Part shown: positions 43,195 to 50,903 of the stretch, in pieces
How the letters are laid out: the number at the start of each line of letters is the position of its first letter
How positions within the stretch are numbered: position 1 is the first letter of the stretch
Source: Chitinophaga ginsengisoli
Lineage (GTDB): Bacteria > Bacteroidota > Bacteroidia > Chitinophagales > Chitinophagaceae
Assembly: GCF_003014595.1 (NCBI RefSeq)
Contig: NZ_PYGK01000014.1
Coordinates: forward strand, 1 to 64,000
Direction: 5' to 3'
Length of the DNA stretch: 64,000 nt
Notes under the pieces: generated by a model
What the model saw: the letters and a program-made list of their open reading frames with translations, nothing else
Told to the model about the DNA's origin: nothing
The model's database searches: none
Position numbers and translations under genes: made by a program

Positions 43195-44157
43195 TTGACA
43201 GAATCAATTATCAGCTTAGATAGTATTAACCCTATCGAGTTCTTCGGAGTTAACAATGGAAAACTTGATCTGCTGAAGAAAAAATTTCCACTGTTAAAGA
43301 TCCTCTCCCGTGGTACACAGCTCAAACTGTCCGGCGCTCCGGAAGAAGTAGCTACCGCACAGGAAAAAATCGGACAGATCATTTCTTACCTCGAACGTAA
43401 CGGCAACCTCAGCGAGAATTATTTCGAACAGATACTGGGCGATGAGGAAAAAGTGGACAACTTCAAAGACCGTAATTCCAATGAAATACTGGTGTTCGGT
43501 CCCAACGGACGTAATGTAAAAGCCAGAACAGCCAATCAGAAGAAAATGGTGGCGCTGGCAGAGAAAAACGACATCATCTTCGCCATAGGCCCTGCCGGTA
43601 CCGGTAAGACCTATACCGCCGTAGCTCTCGCCGTAAGAGCGCTTAAAAACAAGGCAGTCAGGAAGATCATTCTGACCCGTCCAGCTGTGGAAGCAGGTGA
43701 AAACCTGGGTTTCCTGCCCGGCGACCTGAAAGAAAAGATCGATCCGTACCTGCGCCCGCTGTACGACGCCCTGGATGATATGATCCCGGCCGATAAACTC
43801 AGCTACTTCATGACCAACCGTGTTATTGAGATCGCTCCCCTGGCGTATATGCGCGGACGTACACTCGATAATGCATTTATCATCCTGGATGAAGCACAGA
43901 ACGCAACAGACCTTCAGCTGAAAATGTTCCTGACACGTATCGGTTCTTCTGCGAAAGCCATTATTACCGGGGACCTTACACAGATCGACCTGCCTAAAAA
44001 TCAGAAATCAGGCCTGGAAAAAGCCACCCGCATTCTCCGGAATATAGACGGCATCGGTTATCTGCAGCTGGATGAAGAAGACGTTGTAAGACATAGACTG
44101 GTAAAAGCCATCATACGCGCCTATGATGCATCCAAGGAAAAGGACGAACGTCCATAA
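43195..44157 (+). CDS. PhoH-like ATPase
   Basis: A 320-residue cytosolic P-loop ATPase of the PhoH family. A KH-like N-terminal part (about residues 1-75) precedes the NTPase with Walker A GPAGTGKT at 132-139 and Walker B FIILDEAQNAT at about 225. Sensor motifs follow (MFLTRIGSSAKAIITGD). The start is TTG at 43195. Family members are linked to RNA metabolism and, in many bacteria, lie near ybeY, but no ybeY is seen here. Confidence 0.93.
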   Translation: MTESIISLDSINPIEFFGVNNGKLDLLKKKFPLLKILSRGTQLKLSGAPEEVATAQEKIGQIISYLERNGNLSENYFEQILGDEEKVDNFKDRNSNEILVFGPNGRNVKARTANQKKMVALAEKNDIIFAIGPAGTGKTYTAVALAVRALKNKAVRKIILTRPAVEAGENLGFLPGDLKEKIDPYLRPLYDALDDMIPADKLSYFMTNRVIEIAPLAYMRGRTLDNAFIILDEAQNATDLQLKMFLTRIGSSAKAIITGDLTQIDLPKNQKSGLEKATRILRNIDGIGYLQLDEEDVVRHRLVKAIIRAYDASKEKDERP

Positions 44158-44168
44158 TTAACAATTCT

Positions 44169-44215
44169 TTAACAGTGTTTTAAGTATGTTCACGGTTTAA
44201 AACGTAAACTGTTAA
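44169..44215 (+). terminator. Compound hairpin after phoH
   Basis: TTAACAGT/ACTGTTAA (outer, 8 bp) encloses GTTTTAA/TTAAAAC (inner, 7 bp). A 4-nt bulge lies on the right. It follows the phoH stop by about 10 nt. No T tract follows. Confidence 0.5.
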
Positions 44216-44372
44216 AAGTATTCCTTGCCTATACCGGTTTACAAACAGGGAAACCAACAATTTTCAAAAACAGGTCTGAATCTTTAAAATTACAACCGGC
44301 TGCCCTAGCTGCTTTTTGTAATTTTACACTTTCCACCTATTTTTGTTAACTGTATTATAATAGAACATTTGC

Positions 44373-44840
44373 ATGACCAGTTATCTGCGTATCCTCACCT
44401 TGGCATTATTATTCGGTACTGTACTTAGCAGTTGCAAAAAGCGCGCTTCCCCACAGGAAGTAGCACTCAATTTCATGCATGCTATACAGGAATCGAACTT
44501 CGACCTGGCAAGGGATTACGCTACCAAGGAGTCACAGCAGGTAATACAGCTTTACTCCTTTTTCGATGCCCGTCGTAACGACTCAGAACGGGATAAGATC
44601 AAAAAAGCCGGTATTAAGGTAATTGAGACGGAAGAAAACGGGGACAAAGCAACAGTGACGGTACTGAACTCTTCTTCTCAGCAAAAGGAAAGACTGCAAT
44701 TGGTAAAAGAAAATGGCCGTTGGAAAATATCGCTCACTTTTGAAAGTATTATTCCAAACTATCTGCCGCCATCAAGTGCACCGTTGGATTCTACCAATAT
44801 GCAGCCTCAGGATACTACATCCCCACTTCCCATGAAATAA
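44373..44840 (+). CDS. DUF4878-type lipoprotein
   Basis: A 155-residue exported protein with lipobox LSSC (Cys20). The domain resembles DUF4878, a small NTF2-like fold: PQEVALNFMHAIQESNFDLARDYATKESQQVI, then VTVLNSSSQQKERLQLVKENGRWKISL. A low-complexity Pro/Ser/Thr tail follows. Function unknown. Such proteins usually lie in the periplasm. Confidence 0.75.
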   Translation: MTSYLRILTLALLFGTVLSSCKKRASPQEVALNFMHAIQESNFDLARDYATKESQQVIQLYSFFDARRNDSERDKIKKAGIKVIETEENGDKATVTVLNSSSQQKERLQLVKENGRWKISLTFESIIPNYLPPSSAPLDSTNMQPQDTTSPLPMK

Positions 44841-44902
44841 ATATTACGATTACTCTTATCTGTATAATTTTGTATCAATTACGAAATTACAGTTGAGTTC
44901 CT

Positions 44903-44910
44903 TATTTTTG
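44903..44910 (+). promoter_or_regulatory. -7 promoter box of ppa
   Basis: TATTTTTG, an exact TAnnTTTG, followed by CGGCG as in the gyrA and pdhA promoters. It lies about 150 nt before the ppa start, leaving a long untranslated leader. Confidence 0.4.
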
Positions 44911-45061
44911 CGGCGCGCCAGCAGAACATTTATTCTAAATTCCACATTGCATACGGTATGAACAGCTGCCAGGGTCCCGAAAACGACCTTGCACCGTTAT
45001 ATCTTTGCGATGCGGAATAGATGCAGGGCACCAAATTCTACTAAACGACAAAAACAAGTTG

Positions 45062-45607
45062 ATGATGACGACGAACAATCCCTGGCATAGTGTCAGCACA
45101 GGATCAGAAGCGCCTAAAATAGTGAATGCTATTATTGAAATTCCTAAAGGCTGTCGTGCCAAATACGAGCTGGATAAAGAAAGTGGCTTGCTCAAGCTCG
45201 ACAGGGTACTGTATTCTTCTGTATATTACCCGGCTAACTACGGTTTTATTCCAAAAACCTACTGTGATGACCATGACCCGCTGGATATCCTCATCCTCTC
45301 CCAGGTAGACGTTGTTCCAATGTGTATCATGGAAGCCAAAGTGATCGGTGTAATGCAGATGATCGATAACGGCGAAGCGGATGACAAGATCATCGCTGTA
45401 GCTGCCAACGATATGAGCGTTGCCCACATCAACGATATCTCTGAACTGCCTCCTCACTTTACAGCGGAGATCCGTCACTTCTTCGAAGAATATAAGAGAC
45501 TGGAACACAAAACAGTAAAAGTTTCTGAGTTCCAGAACAAAGCAGTGGCTGAACGTATCATCCTGGAAAGCATCGAGTTCTACAACAAGACTTTCGGCGA
45601 GAAATAA
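45062..45607 (+). CDS. ppa: Inorganic pyrophosphatase, family I
   Basis: Hydrolyses pyrophosphate to phosphate. The 181-residue soluble enzyme contains the family signature DDHDPLDILIL (metal-binding Asp residues), YPANYGFIPKTYCDD and KYELDKESGLLKLDRVLYSSV. Starts ATG at 45062 or the immediately following ATG at 45065. An in-frame codon further upstream (45005) gives a non-conserved extension. Two terminator hairpins follow. Confidence 0.95.
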   Translation: MMTTNNPWHSVSTGSEAPKIVNAIIEIPKGCRAKYELDKESGLLKLDRVLYSSVYYPANYGFIPKTYCDDHDPLDILILSQVDVVPMCIMEAKVIGVMQMIDNGEADDKIIAVAANDMSVAHINDISELPPHFTAEIRHFFEEYKRLEHKTVKVSEFQNKAVAERIILESIEFYNKTFGEK

Positions 45608-45613
45608 TTAAAA

Positions 45614-45642
45614 AGACCGGTAGCTTTATCCGCTGCCGGTCT
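45614..45642 (+). terminator. Hairpin after ppa
   Basis: AGACCGGTAGC (45614-45624) pairs with GCTGCCGGTCT (45632-45642), with one wobble. It is directly after the ppa stop. Confidence 0.65.
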
Positions 45643-45656
45643 CTTAAAAAGAAAAC

Positions 45657-45700
45657 ATCCCATAGCTACAGTACCTTCCTGGTGACTATTGCTATGGGAT
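45657..45700. terminator. Terminator between ppa and the NlpC/P60 gene
   Basis: Perfect 10-bp arms ATCCCATAGC (45657-45666) and GCTATGGGAT (45691-45700), followed on the plus strand by TTGTTTTTAT. It lies between convergent genes. Confidence 0.75.
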
Positions 45701-45712
45701 TTGTTTTTATAT

Positions 45713-46486
45713 TTAGAAGAACCGTTTAATGATCCTCAGTTTATGGGTTCTCACCCCGGTATCTGTATTGGTAATTCCCTGGTTGTCAATAGGGTCTACC
45801 CTCACCTTACCTGATGAATGAATGATCTCATGGTCATTCAGCAATATCCCTACATGCGTAATACGCCCTTCCGTATTATCGAAGAAGGCCAGGTCTCCCA
45901 GGCGTGCTTCCTGCAGAAAATCAACCGTGGTTCCCTGTGTAGCCTGCTGGTAAGCATCCCTTAACAGATCGAGCCCCAATGTCCTGTATACTGTTTGCGT
46001 AAAACCGGAACAATCCACGCCAAATACAGATTTACCACCCCACAAGTAGGCAGTGTTCAGATACTGGAAAGCAGCCGCCGTCAGCGCTCCTGTATCTACT
46101 GCGTTCCCCTTACCTATCGCAGCCAGCTTTTCCTCAAACTGTACAGTCACTCCTCCCCAGTTTGTCACAGGGGCATTTCCCAGCTTTACAGCGCATCCGA
46201 AAGGCACATGCATAAGCTTACCACTCAGCTGCACTTTGTTCACCCAGGCGGTCGTATAATGCGTATACGGTGCGCGAAATAACGTCTCGTCGATGATTTC
46301 CAGGTGATTAAAAGTAGCCCATCCTTCATATCCGTCGAACTGGCATTTTACCTTCACCCAACCGTCATTTCCTGTTATAACAATTTCACTGCATTCCCCC
46401 CACAAGGCTTGTGAGATAATTTCACTTTTGTGAGATGGTTCCGACCGTAATGGCATTACCGGTACAACTGTAATCGCGTATGGCAT
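45713..46486 (-). CDS. NlpC/P60 peptidase with SH3-like domains
   Basis: A 257-residue cell-wall peptidase (C40). N-terminal bacterial SH3-like modules (residues about 1-120, AITVVPVMPLRSEPSHKSEII) precede the catalytic domain. Catalytic Cys159 sits in FGVDCSGFTQTVY, His211 in RITHVGILL and a third polar residue in EIIHSSG. It resembles dipeptidyl-peptidase VI (YkfC-like) enzymes that cleave gamma-D-Glu-dipeptides of peptidoglycan. No export signal is visible, so it may recycle muropeptides in the cytosol. Confidence 0.9.
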   Translation of the reverse strand: MPYAITVVPVMPLRSEPSHKSEIISQALWGECSEIVITGNDGWVKVKCQFDGYEGWATFNHLEIIDETLFRAPYTHYTTAWVNKVQLSGKLMHVPFGCAVKLGNAPVTNWGGVTVQFEEKLAAIGKGNAVDTGALTAAAFQYLNTAYLWGGKSVFGVDCSGFTQTVYRTLGLDLLRDAYQQATQGTTVDFLQEARLGDLAFFDNTEGRITHVGILLNDHEIIHSSGKVRVDPIDNQGITNTDTGVRTHKLRIIKRFF

Positions 46487-46566
46487 ACTAATTGTCTAAA
46501 ATAATTATATGTCAAAGACAACAAAATGAACATTTTTGTCTTTAATATGTAAATATAGGTAACACT

Positions 46567-47139
46567 ATGCTACAGCAATTAACTAATTTATCAGATAAAG
46601 AATTGATTTCCCGGGCAAGAAAACTCAAGGACCAGGAAGCAGAAGGTGTACTAATGGAAAGATACAGCCACCTGATGGTTGCTGTTTGCCTCCCTTACCT
46701 TAATAATGGTCCCGGAACCGCACCCGAAGAAGTTTATCCCAGGCTGCTGCAGCGCCTCAGCGCCAGTCTGAAAACCCAGACGATCCCGAAAGCCAATGAA
46801 TGGATCCACCATACTATCAGGGCACAACAAGCTCAGACAGAAAAGAACAATCCATTTTTTCCCAGTACGGAATCCAGGGAACAGCAACAGCTGGAAAATA
46901 AGGTAGAGAAAGTAGCTACCAATCTTAAAGAACAACAACTGCTGGCGGCAACGATGGAAGCAACCCTTGACAAGCTGCCTGCAGAAGACAAATATTTCCT
47001 GAAAGAATTTTACCTGAATAATAAAACCTTTACAGAACTGGCAACCACCAAAAAGTATAGTGTTGAAAAAACGAGGCAGATTCTACAGCAGGCAAAGCAA
47101 AAAATGGCGTCCTTATTGATGAATGAAACCTATGAGTAA
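46567..47139 (+). CDS. Sigma-70-like regulator (divergent ECF type)
   Basis: A 190-residue protein with the shape of a small sigma factor. A region-2-like N-terminus (LSDKELISRARKLKDQEAEGVLMERYSHLMVAVCLPYL) leads through a long spacer to a region-4-like end (LDKLPAEDKYFLKEFYLNNKTFTELATTKKYSVEKTRQILQQAKQKMASLL). Region 2 is diverged from canonical ECF sigmas, so promoter binding is inferred. It overlaps the start of the next gene, a zinc-finger anti-sigma-like membrane protein. Confidence 0.7.
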   Translation: MLQQLTNLSDKELISRARKLKDQEAEGVLMERYSHLMVAVCLPYLNNGPGTAPEEVYPRLLQRLSASLKTQTIPKANEWIHHTIRAQQAQTEKNNPFFPSTESREQQQLENKVEKVATNLKEQQLLAATMEATLDKLPAEDKYFLKEFYLNNKTFTELATTKKYSVEKTRQILQQAKQKMASLLMNETYE

Positions 47140-48241
47140 CTTGGAAAATAATGAAAAACTACTGAAGATATTCAGTAACATCCGCTGTCTGAACAGGGAT
47201 CAGCTTCCCCGTTACCTGGATGGCCGTTTGACCGATGTTGAGAAACACCTGGTGGAACAGCATCTCGTTGACTGCGATCTCTGTTTTGATGCATTACAGG
47301 TACTCCAGCAACCGCAATACCGGGAAAAATACCAGCCGCTCGCTACCAGTATGCAACAATATATCCGCAGCAGTATCAAGCGGATCTCCCAGGTGCATAA
47401 GGTAGAACGCTACCAGCGCCAGGAGCAGAAAAAGGAAAGCTTCCTGATCTACTTCTGGATAGTGGCAGCTATTGCTATTGGTGCAGGTGGCATTTACCTC
47501 GTACAGCAACAGGGCAAATTCAAAGCCCCCGTATCGAAAGCAATTGCCAGTAATACCGAGCTCCGGACTACACAATCTGAAACACCTCCGGTACAGGCGT
47601 CCATCGTGACTCCTGTAAGAGAGGAAAATGAAGTAGGCCGGAAGCCTGCGGCACCGGTTACAAATGTTACAGCTGCGCCCCCTGTTACTGCAACACCACC
47701 TCCGGCCGCTCCCCCCAAACCAGTGGTGAAAGACTCTGTAAAGGCAGTTGCGAAACCACCGGCACCAGTCACTGCTGTCAAAGACAGTATCAAAGACACC
47801 GCGCGGAAACAGCTGGCCGCTGCGCCTAAAGCGCCGGAAGTAAAAGACCCTGCGAAGGACAAAACACCTGCGCCGGATCGTAAGGATACGCCTACCGTAG
47901 CAAAGAAAACGGAAGATAAACCAGAGCCTAAAGCACCTCCTAAAAAAGAAAAAGAGGACGCCCCTGAAAAGAAGACCGTTGCGGAGCCTACAAGCACCGA
48001 TGAATTCCTTTATAAGGCGGCCATGGTATATCACCAGCAGGGCGACCTGAATGAGGCTATTTCGCGCTATAAACACCTGTCTGAGAGCCCCGGCAAATAC
48101 GGCGAACTGTCCCGCTATCAACTAGCTATCTGCTACCGCAGCAAAGGCCAGACCGGTAAAGCCCGTCGTATGTTTAAAGAAGTAGTGCGCATGAACGGCA
48201 GCATGAAGGAAAAGGCACAGGCGGCGCTGGATAATCTCTGA
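47132..48241 (+). CDS. Zinc-finger anti-sigma-like membrane protein with C-terminal TPR
   Basis: A 369-residue protein. The N-terminal zinc-binding anti-sigma motif is EQHLVDCDLCFDAL (H-x3-C-x2-C). One transmembrane helix lies near residue 110 (FLIYFWIVAAIAIGAGGIYLV). A 150-residue Pro/Ala/Lys-rich linker follows, then a C-terminal TPR-like module (FLYKAAMVYHQQGDLNEAISRYKHLSE). The N-terminal part would hold the adjacent sigma-like protein at the inner membrane. An ATG at 47123 is an alternative start. The 8-bp overlap with the sigma-like gene indicates translational coupling. Confidence 0.8.
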   Translation: MSNLENNEKLLKIFSNIRCLNRDQLPRYLDGRLTDVEKHLVEQHLVDCDLCFDALQVLQQPQYREKYQPLATSMQQYIRSSIKRISQVHKVERYQRQEQKKESFLIYFWIVAAIAIGAGGIYLVQQQGKFKAPVSKAIASNTELRTTQSETPPVQASIVTPVREENEVGRKPAAPVTNVTAAPPVTATPPPAAPPKPVVKDSVKAVAKPPAPVTAVKDSIKDTARKQLAAAPKAPEVKDPAKDKTPAPDRKDTPTVAKKTEDKPEPKAPPKKEKEDAPEKKTVAEPTSTDEFLYKAAMVYHQQGDLNEAISRYKHLSESPGKYGELSRYQLAICYRSKGQTGKARRMFKEVVRMNGSMKEKAQAALDNL

Positions 48242-48285
48242 TCTCCTGATATATAGTCCGATCCCCCATCAGCTGCTTAACAAGT

Positions 48286-48328
48286 CCATAAAGCGTTCCT
48301 ACACCCCATTAAACGGAGTTCTTTATGG
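48286..48328 (+). terminator. Hairpin after the anti-sigma gene
   Basis: CCATAAAG (48286-48293) pairs with CTTTATGG (48321-48328), followed by GTTTTA. An inner CGTT/AACG extends the stem. Confidence 0.5.
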
Positions 48329-48472
48329 GTTTTACGCAGCCTCTTTCACATGTTGCCATATTCCCCCTTCTCATTGACGGCCTCTTCCCGTCTCTGTTTA
48401 CAATTGCTTTTATTTTTATGGAAATTCCACGGCTCAGGCATCTTTATATTACAAGTATTTTATCTTTATCCA

Positions 48473-49039
48473 GTGATTTATAAGAATAGCCAGGAATTAA
48501 CAGACGAAGAGCTGCTGGAACGGTTCAAAACCGACGATAACAGCGATTGGATAGGCATCCTGTTTGACAGGTATGCGATCCTTTTATTGGGTATGTGCAT
48601 GAAATACCTTAAAAACGAAGAGGATGCAAGGGATAGTGTACAACAGATCTTCCTGAAGGTATTAGCCGAGATCAATAAACACAAGGTACAATTCTTCCGG
48701 GCCTGGATCTACCAGGTAACAAGGAACCATTGCCTGATGCAGTTAAGGCAGAAAACCCAGGTAAGACAGGAAGAAGTCAGTGAAAAACACCTGAACAATC
48801 CTACGGAACAGGAAGAGGATAAAGCCCGGTTTGTAGAGAAGGATAATATGCTGGAGAACATGCAGCACGCGCTGGAACAGTTAAACCCTGAACAGCGTAT
48901 CTGTGTCAAACTATTCTACCTGCAGAAATTATCCTACCAGGATATTGCCGGCCAGACCGGTTATACTTTATTACAGGTAAAGAGTTATATTCAGAATGGA
49001 AAGCGTAACCTGAAGCTGTTATTGAGTGCACAGGGATAG
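48473..49039 (+). CDS. ECF-type RNA polymerase sigma factor
   Basis: A 188-residue sigma-70-family protein. Region 2 spans about residues 10-75 (ELLERFKTDDNSDWIGILFDRYAILLLGMCMKYLKNEEDARDSVQQIFLKVL, FRAWIYQVTRNHCLMQLR) and region 4 about 130-185 (LEQLNPEQRICVKLFYLQKLSYQDIAGQTGYTLLQVKSYIQNGKRNLKLLL). I chose the GTG at 48473 because the frame upstream encodes an unrelated hydrophobic stretch. It pairs with the small anti-sigma-like gene 53 nt downstream. Confidence 0.88.
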   Translation: MIYKNSQELTDEELLERFKTDDNSDWIGILFDRYAILLLGMCMKYLKNEEDARDSVQQIFLKVLAEINKHKVQFFRAWIYQVTRNHCLMQLRQKTQVRQEEVSEKHLNNPTEQEEDKARFVEKDNMLENMQHALEQLNPEQRICVKLFYLQKLSYQDIAGQTGYTLLQVKSYIQNGKRNLKLLLSAQG

Positions 49040-49092
49040 CAAGTATTGTTGAACGCATCAGATAGTATGCATGTTTAATTATTGACGATTTT

Positions 49093-49446
49093 ATGAACGA
49101 AGAATATCAGGATATTTTCACCACAACGGCCTGTCCTACACAACAGCAATTGCTGGATTATGTGCAGGACCGGTTAACGGCAGAAGAGCGGCATGAAGTG
49201 GAACTTCATCTGGCTGATTGTGAGATGTGCAGTGAAGCCGTGGAGGGATTATCTGCCTTTACAGAGAAGGAAAAGATCCCCGTTTGGCTGCGCCAGATGA
49301 AATGGCAGATGCTACGTAAACTGCGTGCCCGCAAACGCCGCAAGCACCAGGTATCTTACTTTATTGAACTGGCCATTATCGTGATCGTGGTCCTGTTCAT
49401 TATACTCGGCGCTTTCTGGACCTACCATTTCATGACACACAAATAA
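49093..49446 (+). CDS. Small zinc-finger anti-sigma-like membrane protein
   Basis: A 117-residue protein with the same H-x3-C-x2-C motif as the larger partner at 47132 (ELHLADCEMCSEAVEGL), a basic middle (RKLRARKRRKHQ) and one transmembrane helix near the C-terminus (LAIIVIVVLFIILGAFW). Its place directly downstream of the ECF gene makes it the likely membrane anti-sigma factor. Confidence 0.82.
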   Translation: MNEEYQDIFTTTACPTQQQLLDYVQDRLTAEERHEVELHLADCEMCSEAVEGLSAFTEKEKIPVWLRQMKWQMLRKLRARKRRKHQVSYFIELAIIVIVVLFIILGAFWTYHFMTHK

Positions 49447-49462
49447 AGATCTTCCGCAAATA

Positions 49463-49496
49463 AAAAGTCCCGGCTGTATATACAACCGGGACTTTT
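49463..49496. terminator. Bidirectional terminator
   Basis: Perfect 11-bp arms AAAAGTCCCGG (49463-49473) and CCGGGACTTTT (49486-49496), with T tracts on both strands. Located between the anti-sigma gene and the convergent TPR gene. Confidence 0.85.
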
Positions 49497-49519
49497 TTTA
49501 TGAAATATGTATCAATCTA

Positions 49520-50773
49520 TTATTTCAGATTTTCCAGCTTCTTCTTAACAACTTCTACTTTCGCATTGTCGTTCTTGATAGCATAGATCTTCTGCAGTGC
49601 ATACAGACAGCTTTCGTAAGTCTGTTTGTCACTTGGCTCCAGGCTTGCAGCTTTAGCAGTGAAGTTTTCGTCTGCTTTCTCGAAGAAAGGCAGCGCCTGA
49701 TCCATCAGACCAGTTACTTTTGTCTGCAGTTCTTTTGCTTTGGGAGTGCTCAGAGATTTGCTGTCCATTGCATTCAGCTCTTTGTTAAAGCCTACTGCAC
49801 GGTTGAAGTACAGTGCACCTAACTGGAAGTTAGCAGTAGCATCGTCAGCTTTCAGTTCGATCGCTTTCTTGTAAGCACCTTCTGCTTTGTTCATCAGCTC
49901 ATCGTAGTTAGCTGGTTTTGCAGCATCCTGACCGTTTTCGCCACGAGGGTTAGCCAGGTTGTCTACACGAATACCATAGTCCAGTACTGTCTGGAAATCA
50001 TTTGGATTTTCTGCCATTTTCTTTTCGAGCATGGTCAGTAATTCAGCAGTTTTACCGGTTTTGGAGTAGTACATCAGCTCCATATCGTTAAAACGCTTAT
50101 CCTTAGGGAAGGTAGTTTTACCCTCTTCGATGGTTTTCAGCCAGTTTGCGTTATCACCTTTCTCTTCGTAAGTCTGCGCCAGGAGCACATACAGGGCTGG
50201 TTCAGCCTTGAAATGCAGGTCAGCAGCCTTTCTCAGGTAAGTCAGCGCCTCATCTTTCTTACCAGCCTGGTTAGCAGCGTAACCAGCGTAGAAGGTCATA
50301 GAAGTATCTGCAGGAATAGAACCACCTAAGTTCTTACCGTTATAAAAATCAGCAATAGAGAAAGCATCTCTGAAGTGCAGGTAAGCGGAATCCCATTTCT
50401 GGTCGTTCAGGTTAGCGTAACCGGCGTTACCTATGGTAGCATATAGATTAAACATACGCTGGTTCAGTTCCAGCAGGGCTTCTGGCAATTTAGCATTGAT
50501 ATCCAGGGCTTTCTTGTAAGCTTCGAATGCTTCCAGTGCTTCTTTGGAATCTTTCTTTTCAGTAGCAGCTGCCTCGTAGATTTTACCTTTTACATACCAG
50601 GTTTTAGCTTCGCCTTTGGTTTTTTCATTTTCCAGTGCTGCCTGAATATCGGCTTTCGCTTTATCATAGTCTTTTTTAGTCAGTGCTTCTTCTGCGCTGT
50701 TTACCTTTGCACGCTGCGCTACAGCAACCAATCCTGCACTGCAAAAGACCAATGATACCAGTAATTTTTTCAT
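49520..50773 (-). CDS. Exported TPR-repeat protein
   Basis: A 417-residue periplasmic or surface protein. A signal peptide MKKLLVSLVFCSAGLVAVAQ justifies the start at 50773 (an upstream in-frame codon would bury it). The rest is tetratricopeptide repeats with typical A/Y/L spacing, for example EALTKKDYDKAKADIQAALENEKTKGEAKTWYVKGKIYEAAATEKKDSKEALEAFEAYKKALDI, where a break in spacing separates units. No enzymatic domain. Common in Bacteroidota, with scaffold function inferred. Confidence 0.88.
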   Translation of the reverse strand: MKKLLVSLVFCSAGLVAVAQRAKVNSAEEALTKKDYDKAKADIQAALENEKTKGEAKTWYVKGKIYEAAATEKKDSKEALEAFEAYKKALDINAKLPEALLELNQRMFNLYATIGNAGYANLNDQKWDSAYLHFRDAFSIADFYNGKNLGGSIPADTSMTFYAGYAANQAGKKDEALTYLRKAADLHFKAEPALYVLLAQTYEEKGDNANWLKTIEEGKTTFPKDKRFNDMELMYYSKTGKTAELLTMLEKKMAENPNDFQTVLDYGIRVDNLANPRGENGQDAAKPANYDELMNKAEGAYKKAIELKADDATANFQLGALYFNRAVGFNKELNAMDSKSLSTPKAKELQTKVTGLMDQALPFFEKADENFTAKAASLEPSDKQTYESCLYALQKIYAIKNDNAKVEVVKKKLENLK

Positions 50774-50903
50774 GTTGCTCAATATTTTTTTGTTTTCTAT
50801 AAGTATGGCCTTAGAGTTTAATGCCTGTTTCAACCATAATAAATACAATCTGCCGCAGGTTAACCATTATTAGTTCGCACAAATATTTTGCGGTTTCTTA
50901 TAA

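Noticed and set aside
47294..48121. 275-codon minus-strand frame in the anti-sigma gene
   Set aside because: It mirrors the biased Pro/Ala/Lys linker codons and has low-complexity composition.
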